NCBI GenBank assembly: GCA_030654555.1
Contig: JAURXG010000263.1
Location: forward strand, 1-12,605
Length of the DNA stretch: 12,605 nucleotides
Reading direction: 5' to 3'
From: Aquabacterium sp.
GTDB taxonomy: Bacteria > Pseudomonadota > Gammaproteobacteria > Burkholderiales > Burkholderiaceae_C
The position numbers and the translations under genes are program-made. Shown piece after piece: positions 7,056 through 12,605 of the stretch. The notes under the pieces are model-generated. The model was not told the origin of the DNA and did no database searches. It was given only the letters and a program-made list of their open reading frames with translations. Each line of letters starts with the position of its first letter. The first letter of the stretch is position 1.

Positions 7056-7129
7056 CGTGACCATGCCGGCGAGCTGCAGCCCGGTGCCGCCGCTAAGCTC
7101 GGGGCAACGTGATCAACCGAGCCACCGCC

Positions 7130-7564
7130 ATGACATCGTCGAACAGTTGGGCCTTCTGGGCGGTCCTGTCTGCCGTGTTTGCAGCCCTGACCGCCATCTT
7201 CGCCAAGATCGGCATCCGGGGCGTGGACTCCGACCTGGCGACCCTGGTTCGCACCGCAATCATCATCGTCGTGTTGTTCGGCTTTGTCTGGTTTGCGGGC
7301 AAGTGGAGCAACCCGTTGCTGCTGTCCCCAAAGACATGGTTGTTTCTCGGGCTCTCCGGTCTGGCCACCGGTGCTTCCTGGGTCTGCTATTTTCGTGCCC
7401 TCCAGATCGGAGAGGCATCGAAGGTCGCACCGGTCGACAAGCTGAGCCTGGTGCTTGTTGCGATCTTTGCATTCGCGTTCCTGGGTGAACGGCCTACGCT
7501 GCGCGAGTGGACAGGCATAGCGATGGTCGCGGCTGGTGTGCTGGTGCTCGCAATCAAGCGCTGA
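7130..7564 (+). CDS. Half-size EamA/DMT-family transporter
   Basis: A 144-residue protein with five hydrophobic segments forming one EamA unit. It runs from 'FWAVLSAVFAALTAIFAKIGIRG' through 'WVCYFRALQIGEASKVAPVDKLSLVLV' to 'GVLVLAIKR'. The Gly/Pro/Lys pattern near 'ASKVAPVDKLS' is typical of the second half of DMT transporters. Most DMT proteins have two such units (about 300 residues), so this one should act as a dimer. Substrate unknown. The start is uncertain: ATG at 7130 matches where the family normally begins but has no clear ribosome site, while GTG at 7109 has GGGG only 4 bp upstream and would add seven residues. It lies about 75 bp after the ABC transporter and could be on the same transcript. 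Confidence 0.85.
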   Translation: MTSSNSWAFWAVLSAVFAALTAIFAKIGIRGVDSDLATLVRTAIIIVVLFGFVWFAGKWSNPLLLSPKTWLFLGLSGLATGASWVCYFRALQIGEASKVAPVDKLSLVLVAIFAFAFLGERPTLREWTGIAMVAAGVLVLAIKR

Positions 7565-7950
7565 CGAAGAGTCGGACTGCCCGGGTGCAGAAGGGCAAGG
7601 TGATGGCGCCTTCGATGGGCCGGGGACGCTGCTGCCAAGACGCCGTCGGGCAGGCCGGGATCTCGCGTCGATCGGCCGCATCGGCCACATTCACGGGGCC
7701 GCATCGGCAGTCCCGCACTCCATGTCGGAGATCGACCACAAGCACGAGATGCATGTCAGACGAGTTCGATGACGAGCTGCAGATCGGCGTGATGCGCTAC
7801 AGCCCGACGGCAGCGACCATGGCCACCGGAAGGCAGCGCTCCAGAGTGGCGGGACTGGCGCCCCGCCTGCATTCGGAGTCCGGCGCGCCGACGCGGGCCA
7901 GGATGCGCGCGGGTCTGCTTCGCCCGTTCGGGTGACTCGACCTGGCCGCG
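7565..7950. other. 386-bp stretch without a convincing gene
   Basis: Between the EamA gene and the small hypothetical gene I find no reading frame that looks like a real protein in either direction. In one plus frame an open stretch runs from within the EamA gene to TGA at 7933-7935, the same frame as the hypothetical gene at 7951, but its Arg/Ser/Thr-rich translation is not protein-like. The 12-bp sequence GGCCGCATCGGC occurs twice (7674-7685 and 7697-7708). The region may be decayed coding sequence or untranslated. Confidence 0.5.
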
Positions 7951-8253
7951 TTGGCATCAGGGGCCTTCGCATCACTGCTTCGGCGTTGGAACTTCCGCGA
8001 TGCGGCCATTCCGGTCAATGACCTGGTGCGCTACTCGAAGGAACAGATTGGAGAACTGGTTCGGTTCGTCGAACAGGTCAGTCCCGAAGCCCTGCAGCAA
8101 TTGGGCAACCTCGTCGCCGACAACCCGATGGGCGCGGCCGCAGTCGGTGCCTCGGTCGCGATGTTGCTGCTGAGGGCCCTGCGAGGCCGAGAGGAAGTCA
8201 TTCGAGAGACTGGCGATGAAGTTAAATCGCAACGTCAAGCCAGTGACCAGTAG
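7951..8253 (+). CDS. Short hypothetical protein with one C-terminal hydrophobic segment
   Basis: A frame of up to 100 residues, not recognised. It begins LLRRWNFRDAAIPVNDLVRY, continues with an amphipathic helix (KEQIGELVRFVEQV), and has a small hydrophobic segment (GAAAVGASVAMLLLRAL, about 61-77) followed by a charged tail. Codon third positions are G/C-rich like neighbouring genes, which supports real coding. The start is weak: TTG at 7951 with no clear ribosome site, or GTG at 8026. The same frame stays open upstream after a TGA at 7933-7935, so it could also be the 3' end of a decayed gene. A small membrane-associated protein is the most I can infer. Confidence 0.4.
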   Translation: MASGAFASLLRRWNFRDAAIPVNDLVRYSKEQIGELVRFVEQVSPEALQQLGNLVADNPMGAAAVGASVAMLLLRALRGREEVIRETGDEVKSQRQASDQ

Positions 8254-8423
8254 GCGATCAACCTGCTGTCGGTAAAGCCGCCGACGTCTTGTTCAAGGTG
8301 ACGCCTCTGGGTCGGCGAGGTCGAGGGGCAGGAGGTGGTCGGGACACGCTGCCCGTGACGAAGGTCATGGCAGGTCATGACAACCGGCACTGTCGCCACA
8401 CGGTGCCTCTCGCCAAAATTCCT

Positions 8424-8440
8424 GATAACGGGGCCTAGAG
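8424..8440 (+). promoter_or_regulatory. Weak direct-repeat look-alike upstream of the Pal-like gene
   Basis: GATAAC-GGGGC-CTAGAG, ending 57 bp before the TTG start at 8498, the same distance as boxes 1 and 2. CCTGATAA here (8421-8428) is also the core of box 1. The TTAAG half-site is absent, so this may be chance or a degenerate site. Confidence 0.2.
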
Positions 8441-8497
8441 GGCGTCCGCATGCGTCGCGCATCCGCACGATGGGCTTGGCTTGACCGGAGATCACAA

Positions 8498-9061
8498 TTG
8501 CGAACTGCCAAGACATACGCGCTGCTGCTTGCCCTTGCTGCTTTGCTGGGTGCCTGCAGCAGCACTCCCGTTGCAACACCGGCGCCGGCAGCCAGGCCTG
8601 CTGCAGCAGCACCGGCGCCTGTTCCGCCGGCAGTCCCTGCGCCCGCCGCAGCAGCCAAGCCTACGCCGGCATCTACCGTGGCCACGGTATCGCTGCCGGC
8701 CTACCTTGATCCGAAGAGCGACATTTCGACCGGTCGCAGCGTCTACTTCGACTTCGACATTGCTCTCGTGAAGCCAGAGTTCAACGGTCTGGTTGAGCGG
8801 CACGGCAAGTACCTGGCTGCCAATCCAAAGTTGGTCATCAAGATCGAAGGCAATACTGACGAGCGCGGCAGCGCCGAGTACAACCTGGCACTCGGTCAGA
8901 AGCGAGCCGAGTCCGTCCGGCAGGCGCTCAAGATCTTCGGTGTCAAGGATGCCCAGATGGAGGCAGTCAGTTGGGGCAGTGAGAAGCCGAAGTCGTCAGG
9001 CCATGATGAGTCGGCATGGGCGCAGAACCGGCGCGCTGACCTTCAGTACCCGAATCGTTGA
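8498..9061 (+). CDS. Pal-like OmpA-domain outer-membrane lipoprotein
   Basis: A 187-residue lipoprotein that should anchor the outer membrane to peptidoglycan. Residues 1-19 are a lipoprotein signal peptide ending in the lipobox LGAC, with Cys20 as the lipid site and Ser at +2 favouring the outer membrane. A Pro/Ala-rich linker (about 24-60) is followed by an OmpA/Pal domain (about 78-185) with 'SVYFDFD', 'EGNTDERGSAEYNLALGQKRAESVR' in two parts, and 'AWAQNRRADLQY', matching the diaminopimelate-binding pattern (Asp121, Arg136). The start is TTG at 8498, chosen because GGAG at 8487-8490 is 7 bp upstream and the signal peptide then begins correctly; the ATG at 8450 would add 16 charged residues. 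No tol genes are nearby, so it is an accessory Pal paralogue rather than the housekeeping one. Confidence 0.9.
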   Translation: MRTAKTYALLLALAALLGACSSTPVATPAPAARPAAAAPAPVPPAVPAPAAAAKPTPASTVATVSLPAYLDPKSDISTGRSVYFDFDIALVKPEFNGLVERHGKYLAANPKLVIKIEGNTDERGSAEYNLALGQKRAESVRQALKIFGVKDAQMEAVSWGSEKPKSSGHDESAWAQNRRADLQYPNR

Positions 9062-9123
9062 ACCAGCTGATGCAGTCCGGGGCCAAAGCGCGCGGTGCGC
9101 TTCAGTCTCGTGGCGACTCTGAC

Positions 9124-9143
9124 CCTAAATTCGGCAGTTGCCC
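9124..9143 (+). repeat. Left terminal inverted repeat of the IS1380-family element
   Basis: CCTAAATTCGGCAGTTGCCC. It matches the right repeat at 19 of 20 positions in reverse complement. It lies 62 bp after the Pal-like stop codon. Confidence 0.9.
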
Positions 9144-9206
9144 GCGCCTGATGGGCCGCTGATCCAGCACTGGGGCGGGTTTGGCCGATCTTGGCACACT
9201 CACCCG

Positions 9207-10765
9207 ATGGGTGAAGCCAAACGCAGGGCGCTGGCGGGGCGCCAAATGGTCGATGACGACCAGTCGCCGCAGGTGGTGGACACGCTGGGCGGGCGCATGC
9301 ACGTGCGCTGGGACGAAGGCGCGGCGGCCACGCCGCACGGCCAGCTGGTGTTCTTCGCCGAGTTCCTGGCCGCCACCGGGGTCTTCGAGCGCTGGGTGTC
9401 AGGCTGCCCGCTGTCCTACTGCAGCGGCAACGCCCCGGACAAGCGCGACGTGCTGGGCACGCTCATGCTCGGGCTGCTGGCGTGCCTCCGCCGGTATGCG
9501 CACATCACGGCGCTGCGTGGCGATGCGGTGGCTGCCCAGGCGCTGGGGATGAACAAGGTGGTCAGCGAGGACGCGCTGCGCCGGGCGCTGGAGCGCATCG
9601 ACGAGACAGCCAGCGCGGTCTGGATGCGCCCGAGCCTGATGCACTCGGTGCGCGAGGCACTGGACCGTTCTTGGGTACTGGACATCGATGCGAGCATCAA
9701 GCCGCTGTATGGGCGGCAGGAAGGCGCGGAGATTGGCTACAACCCGAGCAAGCCGATGCGGCCCAGCGACGTGCTGCACACCTTCTTGGTGAGCAATCTG
9801 CGCCTGGTGCTGGATGTGCAGGTCAGTTCGGGCAAGCAGCACACCAGCGGGCACGCCAAGGCGGCGCTGGGCCGGCTGCTCGATGAACTTTGCGAACGCC
9901 GGCCCGCGCTGGTGCGTGGCGACTCCGGCTACGGCAACGAAGGCATCCTGCTGACGCTGGAAGAGTGCCAACAGCCCTACCTGCTGCGACTGAGGCAGAC
10001 GAAGAACGTGCAGCGCCTGGTGGCGTAGCAGTTCGCCCGCCAGGACTGGAGCCGTGCGGACAACCAGGGCTGTCAGATGGAGGAGGCCCAGTTGCAACTG
10101 CACGGCTGGAGCAAAAGGCACCGGGTCGTCATCCTGCGCCAGCGCATCCGGGGTGGCATTGCCCGCGAGCGGCGCGTGGACGGCAAGCAGCTGCGGCTGG
10201 ACCTGGCCGGGCCCAGCGTGCACGAGGGCGACAAGCTCTGGGAGTACGCGGTGCTGGTGACGGACGTGGCCTACCCGCTGGAGTCCATCGGGCAGCTCTA
10301 CCGGGACCGGGCCGATGCCGAAAACGCCTTCGACGAGTTGAAGAACCAATGGGGCCTGGATGGGTTCACCACGCAGGACATCAACCGCTGCCAGACCGTG
10401 GCCCGGGCGTGTGCGCTGGTATACAACTGGTGGAGTTGGTACTGCACGGCAGCGCATCCGACAGGCAGGCTGGAGGCCATCACCAGCCGCCCGCTGCTGC
10501 TGGCTGCGGTGGGCAAGGCGGCCAGCCACGCCAACCAGACCACGCTGTACCGGACGCCCATGCACGGCAGGGCCGACGTTCTGCGCAAGCTGATCGCCAA
10601 CATCGGCACGGCCCTGCAGCACGTCAAGGCTGCTGCGGAGCAGTTCAAAGACATCGACCGTTGGGGCTGCTTACTGCGCTACATCAGCGACCGCATCGCA
10701 CCAGTCATCAGGTCGCCGAAGCCGGGTCAGGGGCTGCCACTCACGGGGCAACTGCCGGATTTAGG
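9207..10765 (+). pseudogene. IS1380-family transposase interrupted by an in-frame TAG
   Basis: The frame begins at ATG 9207 (MGEAKRRALAGRQ) and is interrupted only by TAG at 10026-10028 (codon 274). It then continues without frame change to the end of the element. The DDE residues are all present: Asp at about 159/161 in LDIDASIKPLYG, Asp239 in VRGDSGYGNEG, and Glu377 in ENAFDELKNQWGLDG. The stop falls between the second Asp and the Glu, so the 273-residue product lacks the last catalytic residue. A single C-to-T change of a CAG codon would explain it. No stop occurs before the right inverted repeat, and the frame passes through it into the ZIP pseudogene. The element is probably inactive unless complemented in trans or read through. 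Confidence 0.9.
10746..10765 (+). repeat. Right terminal inverted repeat of the IS1380-family element
   Basis: GGGCAACTGCCGGATTTAGG, the reverse complement of the left repeat with one mismatch. It ends 13 bp before the first ATG of the ZIP pseudogene. Confidence 0.9.
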
Positions 10766-10778
10766 ATCAGTCAGAACC

Positions 10779-11491
10779 ATGAACTCTCACGCCTTGCTCA
10801 TCATGGCCATCCCGGCCGGCGGCGCCGTCTCAGGAGGGGCACTCGCGGCGCTTTGGAAACCGTCGCACCAGGTGCGCAGTCTCATCCAGCACTTCGCAGC
10901 GGGGGGCATCCTGGCGGCATTGGCAGTGAAACGTTGCCGGACATCGGCAAGGAGCACGCCACCAAGCAAGTGGTGCCGGGCGCCTTCGCGGCGGGCAGCC
11001 TCTTCATGTACGCGCTCAAGCTGTGGACCGCACGATTGGAGGGCCACGGCAGCGGTGCTGCGTAGGGGGCTGCTGTGGGTCTGCTGGTGGCCACCTTCGT
11101 GGATGTCGCTACCGACGGCTTCATCATCGGCGCACGCTTTGCGGCGGGGAGTGAGACCGGCACCGTGTTGGCACTTGGCCTGTCGGTCGAGCTGCTCTTC
11201 CTCGGCCTGGCCGTGGCATCCGATCGCATCGCCGGTTGGCGCATCGTGGGTGTGACGGCCGCACTGGATTTCACGGTACTGGGCTTTGCCATGCTCGGCG
11301 GCGTTCTGCTGGCCGGCGCGTCGGCTGCCGTGCTCGCAGGCACGCTGTCCTTCAGTGCTGCCGCGCTGCTCTACCTGGTGACCGAGGAACTGCTGATGGA
11401 AGCCCACGAGGTGGAGGAGAAGCCGGTGGCAACCCTGGTCCTGTTCGGTGGCTTCCTGACCTTCTGGGTGATCCAGTTGATGGGACACTGA
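10779..11491 (+). pseudogene. ZIP-family-like metal transporter, broken by a frameshift and a stop
   Basis: Read in pieces, this is one membrane protein of about 236 residues. Part one starts at ATG 10779 (MNSHALLIMAIPAGGAVSGG) and reaches GGILAALAV. A single missing G between 10928 and 10929 then shifts the frame, and the protein continues as ETLPDIGKEHATKQVV to TAG at 11063-11065. After the TAG the same frame resumes (GAAVGLLVATFVDVATDGFI) to the TGA at 11489-11491. 'VDVATDGFIIGARF' and 'YLVTEELLMEAHEVEE' lie where ZIP proteins place their metal-binding helices 4 and 5, though the canonical histidines are partly replaced by acidic residues. The IS1380 end lies 13 bp upstream, so the native promoter and ribosome site are gone. 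A GTG at 11075 could start a 138-residue remnant. Family assignment is moderately sure; inactivation is well supported. Confidence 0.8.
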
Positions 11492-11585
11492 TGTTCCGCC
11501 GCTCGATCGCCCTGGTGGCCTGCGTGGGCGATGGAGCATCCTGGGGACTTGGCCCTGCGGGCCGCCCTTCTGCGAAAGGCATGAC

Positions 11586-11996
11586 ATGTACGGATTTACT
11601 ACGACCCTGACGGGCCTGTCGTTCGACGAAGCGCTGGCGACAACGACAGCCGCGCTCAAGGCCGAAGGCTTCGGTGTGCTGAGCGACATCGACGTCCAGC
11701 GCGCCATGAAGGAAAAGCTCGGTGCGGACATGCTGCCGTACCGTATCCTGGGCGCCTGCAATCCGCCGCTCGCCCATCAGGCCCTGCAAGCCGAACCGGA
11801 CATCGGCCTGCTGCTGCCTTGCAACGTGATTGTTCGTGAAGAGGCGCACGGCCGCATCGTGGTGGGCTTCCTCGATCCGCAGATCATGGTGGGTCTTGTG
11901 GGCAAGCCCGGCGTGCGAACTGTTGCGGACGACGCCGAAGGCCGGCTGCGGCGAGTTTGTGCTGCGTTGGGTGGTGGCGGCACACAGGCCGTCTGA
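11586..11996 (+). CDS. DUF302-domain protein (second copy)
   Basis: A 136-residue soluble protein that is almost entirely one DUF302 domain: 'LSFDEALATTTAALKAEGFGVLSDID' for the first strand and helix, then 'YRILGACNPPLAHQALQAEPDIGLLLPC', then 'VVGFLDPQIMVG'. It is more canonical than the copy at 2222. It keeps Ala-Cys-Asn-Pro-Pro and Leu-Pro-Cys, and its N-terminal 'GFGVLSDIDVQRAMKEKLG' helix is the usual form. Function is unknown; the family is often adjacent to metal or sulfur genes. The ATG at 11586 has GAAAGG about 7 bp upstream. It sits 94 bp after the ZIP pseudogene and was probably co-transcribed with it, so its expression may now depend on the IS element or on a local promoter I cannot identify. 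Confidence 0.88.
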   Translation: MYGFTTTLTGLSFDEALATTTAALKAEGFGVLSDIDVQRAMKEKLGADMLPYRILGACNPPLAHQALQAEPDIGLLLPCNVIVREEAHGRIVVGFLDPQIMVGLVGKPGVRTVADDAEGRLRRVCAALGGGGTQAV

Positions 11997-12100
11997 GCGC
12001 GGCTTCGACGACTTGCGTCCTCTCGCCACTCCTGCTCTCGCGCGACGCTGACTCGGGCTGGCGGGCCGCATGTCCGTGACGGTCACTGGCGACGGCGACG

Positions 12101-12605
12101 TCAGTGCGAATGCCGGTGGTGTTCGTCCGGAAAGTGCTCGTGCGAGTGGCTCAGCGGCGCATGCCGGTGGCGATGCGTGTGCGGCCCAGACGGCGCCTCC
12201 CCAGGCGCATGGTGCAGATGGTGTGCGTCGTGGTCATGCTCGTGCTCGTGCTCCATCGCCTCATGCACATGCAGATGACCATGCTTCTCGCTGAGGTGCA
12301 GCCACACACCCAGCGCCATCAGCGCACCGGCGACGAGCAGACCCGGCGTGATCGCCTCACCCAGCAGGACAACAGCCAGCAAGGCACCGAAGAAGGGTGC
12401 CACCGAAAAGTACGCCCCGGTTCGGGCGGTGCCCAGGTGTCGCAGTGCGACGACGAACAGGGTCAGGCTGATGCCGTAGGCGAAGAAGCCCAGCACGGCC
12501 GACCCTGCCAACACGCTCGGAATCGGCAGGCTTGCGCCCAGCGCCAGCGCGATCACAAGGTTCACGCTGCCGGCGGCCAGCCCCTTGACCATGGCCACCC
12601 AGGTC
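12101..12605 (-). CDS. DMT/EamA-family transporter with histidine-rich tail (5' end outside window)
   Basis: The gene runs leftward from beyond the right edge to a TGA at 12101-12103, and 168 C-terminal residues are visible. They hold four hydrophobic segments of the second EamA unit, starting 'TWVAMVKGLAAGSVNLVIALALG' in part, with 'AYFSVAPFFGALLAVVLLGEAI' as the typical DMT signature. A 62-residue cytoplasmic or periplasmic tail follows, containing 23 histidines in HEHEHDHD-like and HTHRHRH runs. The fold is that of a drug/metabolite exporter, and the tail suggests nickel, cobalt, zinc or copper binding. The substrate is not known. The frame is open to the window edge, so no start codon is called. 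It converges on the second DUF302 gene with 104 bp between them. Confidence 0.9.
   Translation of the reverse strand, partial: TWVAMVKGLAAGSVNLVIALALGASLPIPSVLAGSAVLGFFAYGISLTLFVVALRHLGTARTGAYFSVAPFFGALLAVVLLGEAITPGLLVAGALMALGVWLHLSEKHGHLHVHEAMEHEHEHDHDAHHLHHAPGEAPSGPHTHRHRHAPLSHSHEHFPDEHHRHSH

Larger units (their letters stand above)
9124..10765 (+). mobile_element. Complete IS1380-family insertion sequence
   Basis: A 1642-bp element bounded by 20-bp terminal inverted repeats: CCTAAATTCGGCAGTTGCCC at 9124-9143, and at 10746-10765 its complement with one mismatch (CCTAAATCCGGCAGTTGCCC when reversed). It contains a single transposase gene of the IS1380 type. No 4- or 5-bp target duplication is evident (TGAC on the left, ATCA on the right). 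The copy may therefore be old, or one flank was rearranged after insertion. It separates the Pal-like gene from the ZIP pseudogene. Confidence 0.9.

Noticed and set aside
9086..9102. Terminator hairpin after the Pal-like gene (AAGCGC/GCGCTT)
   Set aside because: Only a 6-bp stem with a 5-base loop and no T-run; too weak to call.
9399..10622. 407-residue minus-strand frame and a 391-residue plus-strand frame (9890-11065) within the IS1380 element and ZIP region
   Set aside because: The DDE transposase frame explains the element. The competing frames are Arg/Pro/Gly-rich with no domain. The only meaningful part of the plus one is the frameshifted ZIP segment at its 3' end.
1..10765. Composite transposon formed by the two insertion sequences
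   Set aside because: The two elements belong to different families (IS5 and IS1380) with different ends, so they cannot mobilise the segment together by the usual mechanism.
10026..11065. TAG codons in both the transposase and the ZIP gene as a sign of amber recoding
   Set aside because: Two TAGs in mobile or decayed genes are better explained by mutation. No suppressor tRNA or pyrrolysine genes are seen, and the ZIP gene also has a frameshift.
11491..11610. 39-residue frame starting ATGTTCCGCCGC just after the ZIP pseudogene
   Set aside because: No ribosome site, no domain, and it runs into the well-supported DUF302 start.

Overview
The window reads as high-GC (about two-thirds GC by eye) DNA from a beta-proteobacterium, most likely of the order Burkholderiales. 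This rests on codon use, on protein families seen (YfdX, COG4705-type membrane protein, two DUF302 proteins, a Do-family protease, a Pal-like lipoprotein with a beta-proteobacterial style C-terminus) and on two insertion sequences of families common there. No ribosomal, tRNA or core metabolic genes are present. It looks like an accessory envelope/protein-stress island interrupted by mobile elements.

Layout. Bases 1-137 are the end of an IS5-family element, with the transposase N-terminus on the minus strand. It abuts a yfdX-like gene (152-1117) whose original 5' end appears to have been removed. Then follow, all on the plus strand: a polytopic COG4705-type protein (1228-2019), a DUF302 protein (2222-2671), a Do/DegP periplasmic protease (2796-4313), a small secreted protein (4396-4848), a small membrane protein overlapping it (4845-5195), an SbmA/BacA/YddA-like fused ABC exporter (5232-7055) and a half-size EamA transporter (7130-7564). 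Bases 7565-7950 hold no convincing gene. A short hypothetical membrane protein (7951-8253) and a Pal-like OmpA-domain lipoprotein (8498-9061) come next. A 1.64-kb IS1380-family element (9124-10765, 20-bp inverted repeats) carries a transposase broken by an in-frame TAG. Immediately after it lies a ZIP-like transporter pseudogene (10779-11491; one frameshift and one in-frame TAG) and a second DUF302 gene (11586-11996). Converging from the right edge is a DMT-family transporter with a histidine-rich tail (12101-12605, partial).

How it may work together. DegP, YfdX, DUF302 and Pal-like proteins all point to the cell envelope and periplasm. DegP degrades or refolds misfolded periplasmic proteins, YfdX proteins have been linked to acid/heat/drug stress (including the transmissible heat-resistance loci), and the transporters would handle small molecules or metals. 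The strongest new signal is regulatory. The only three TTAAG sequences I find in the window each form an 11-bp-period direct repeat (NTTAAG-N5-NNTAAS) lying 55-57 bp upstream of the start codons of the COG4705, DUF302 and degP genes. This geometry resembles PmrA/QseB-type response-regulator boxes and would tie the three genes into one regulon. A weaker look-alike lies upstream of the Pal-like gene. The two genes adjoining the insertion sequences (yfdX and the ZIP pseudogene) have lost whatever lay upstream.
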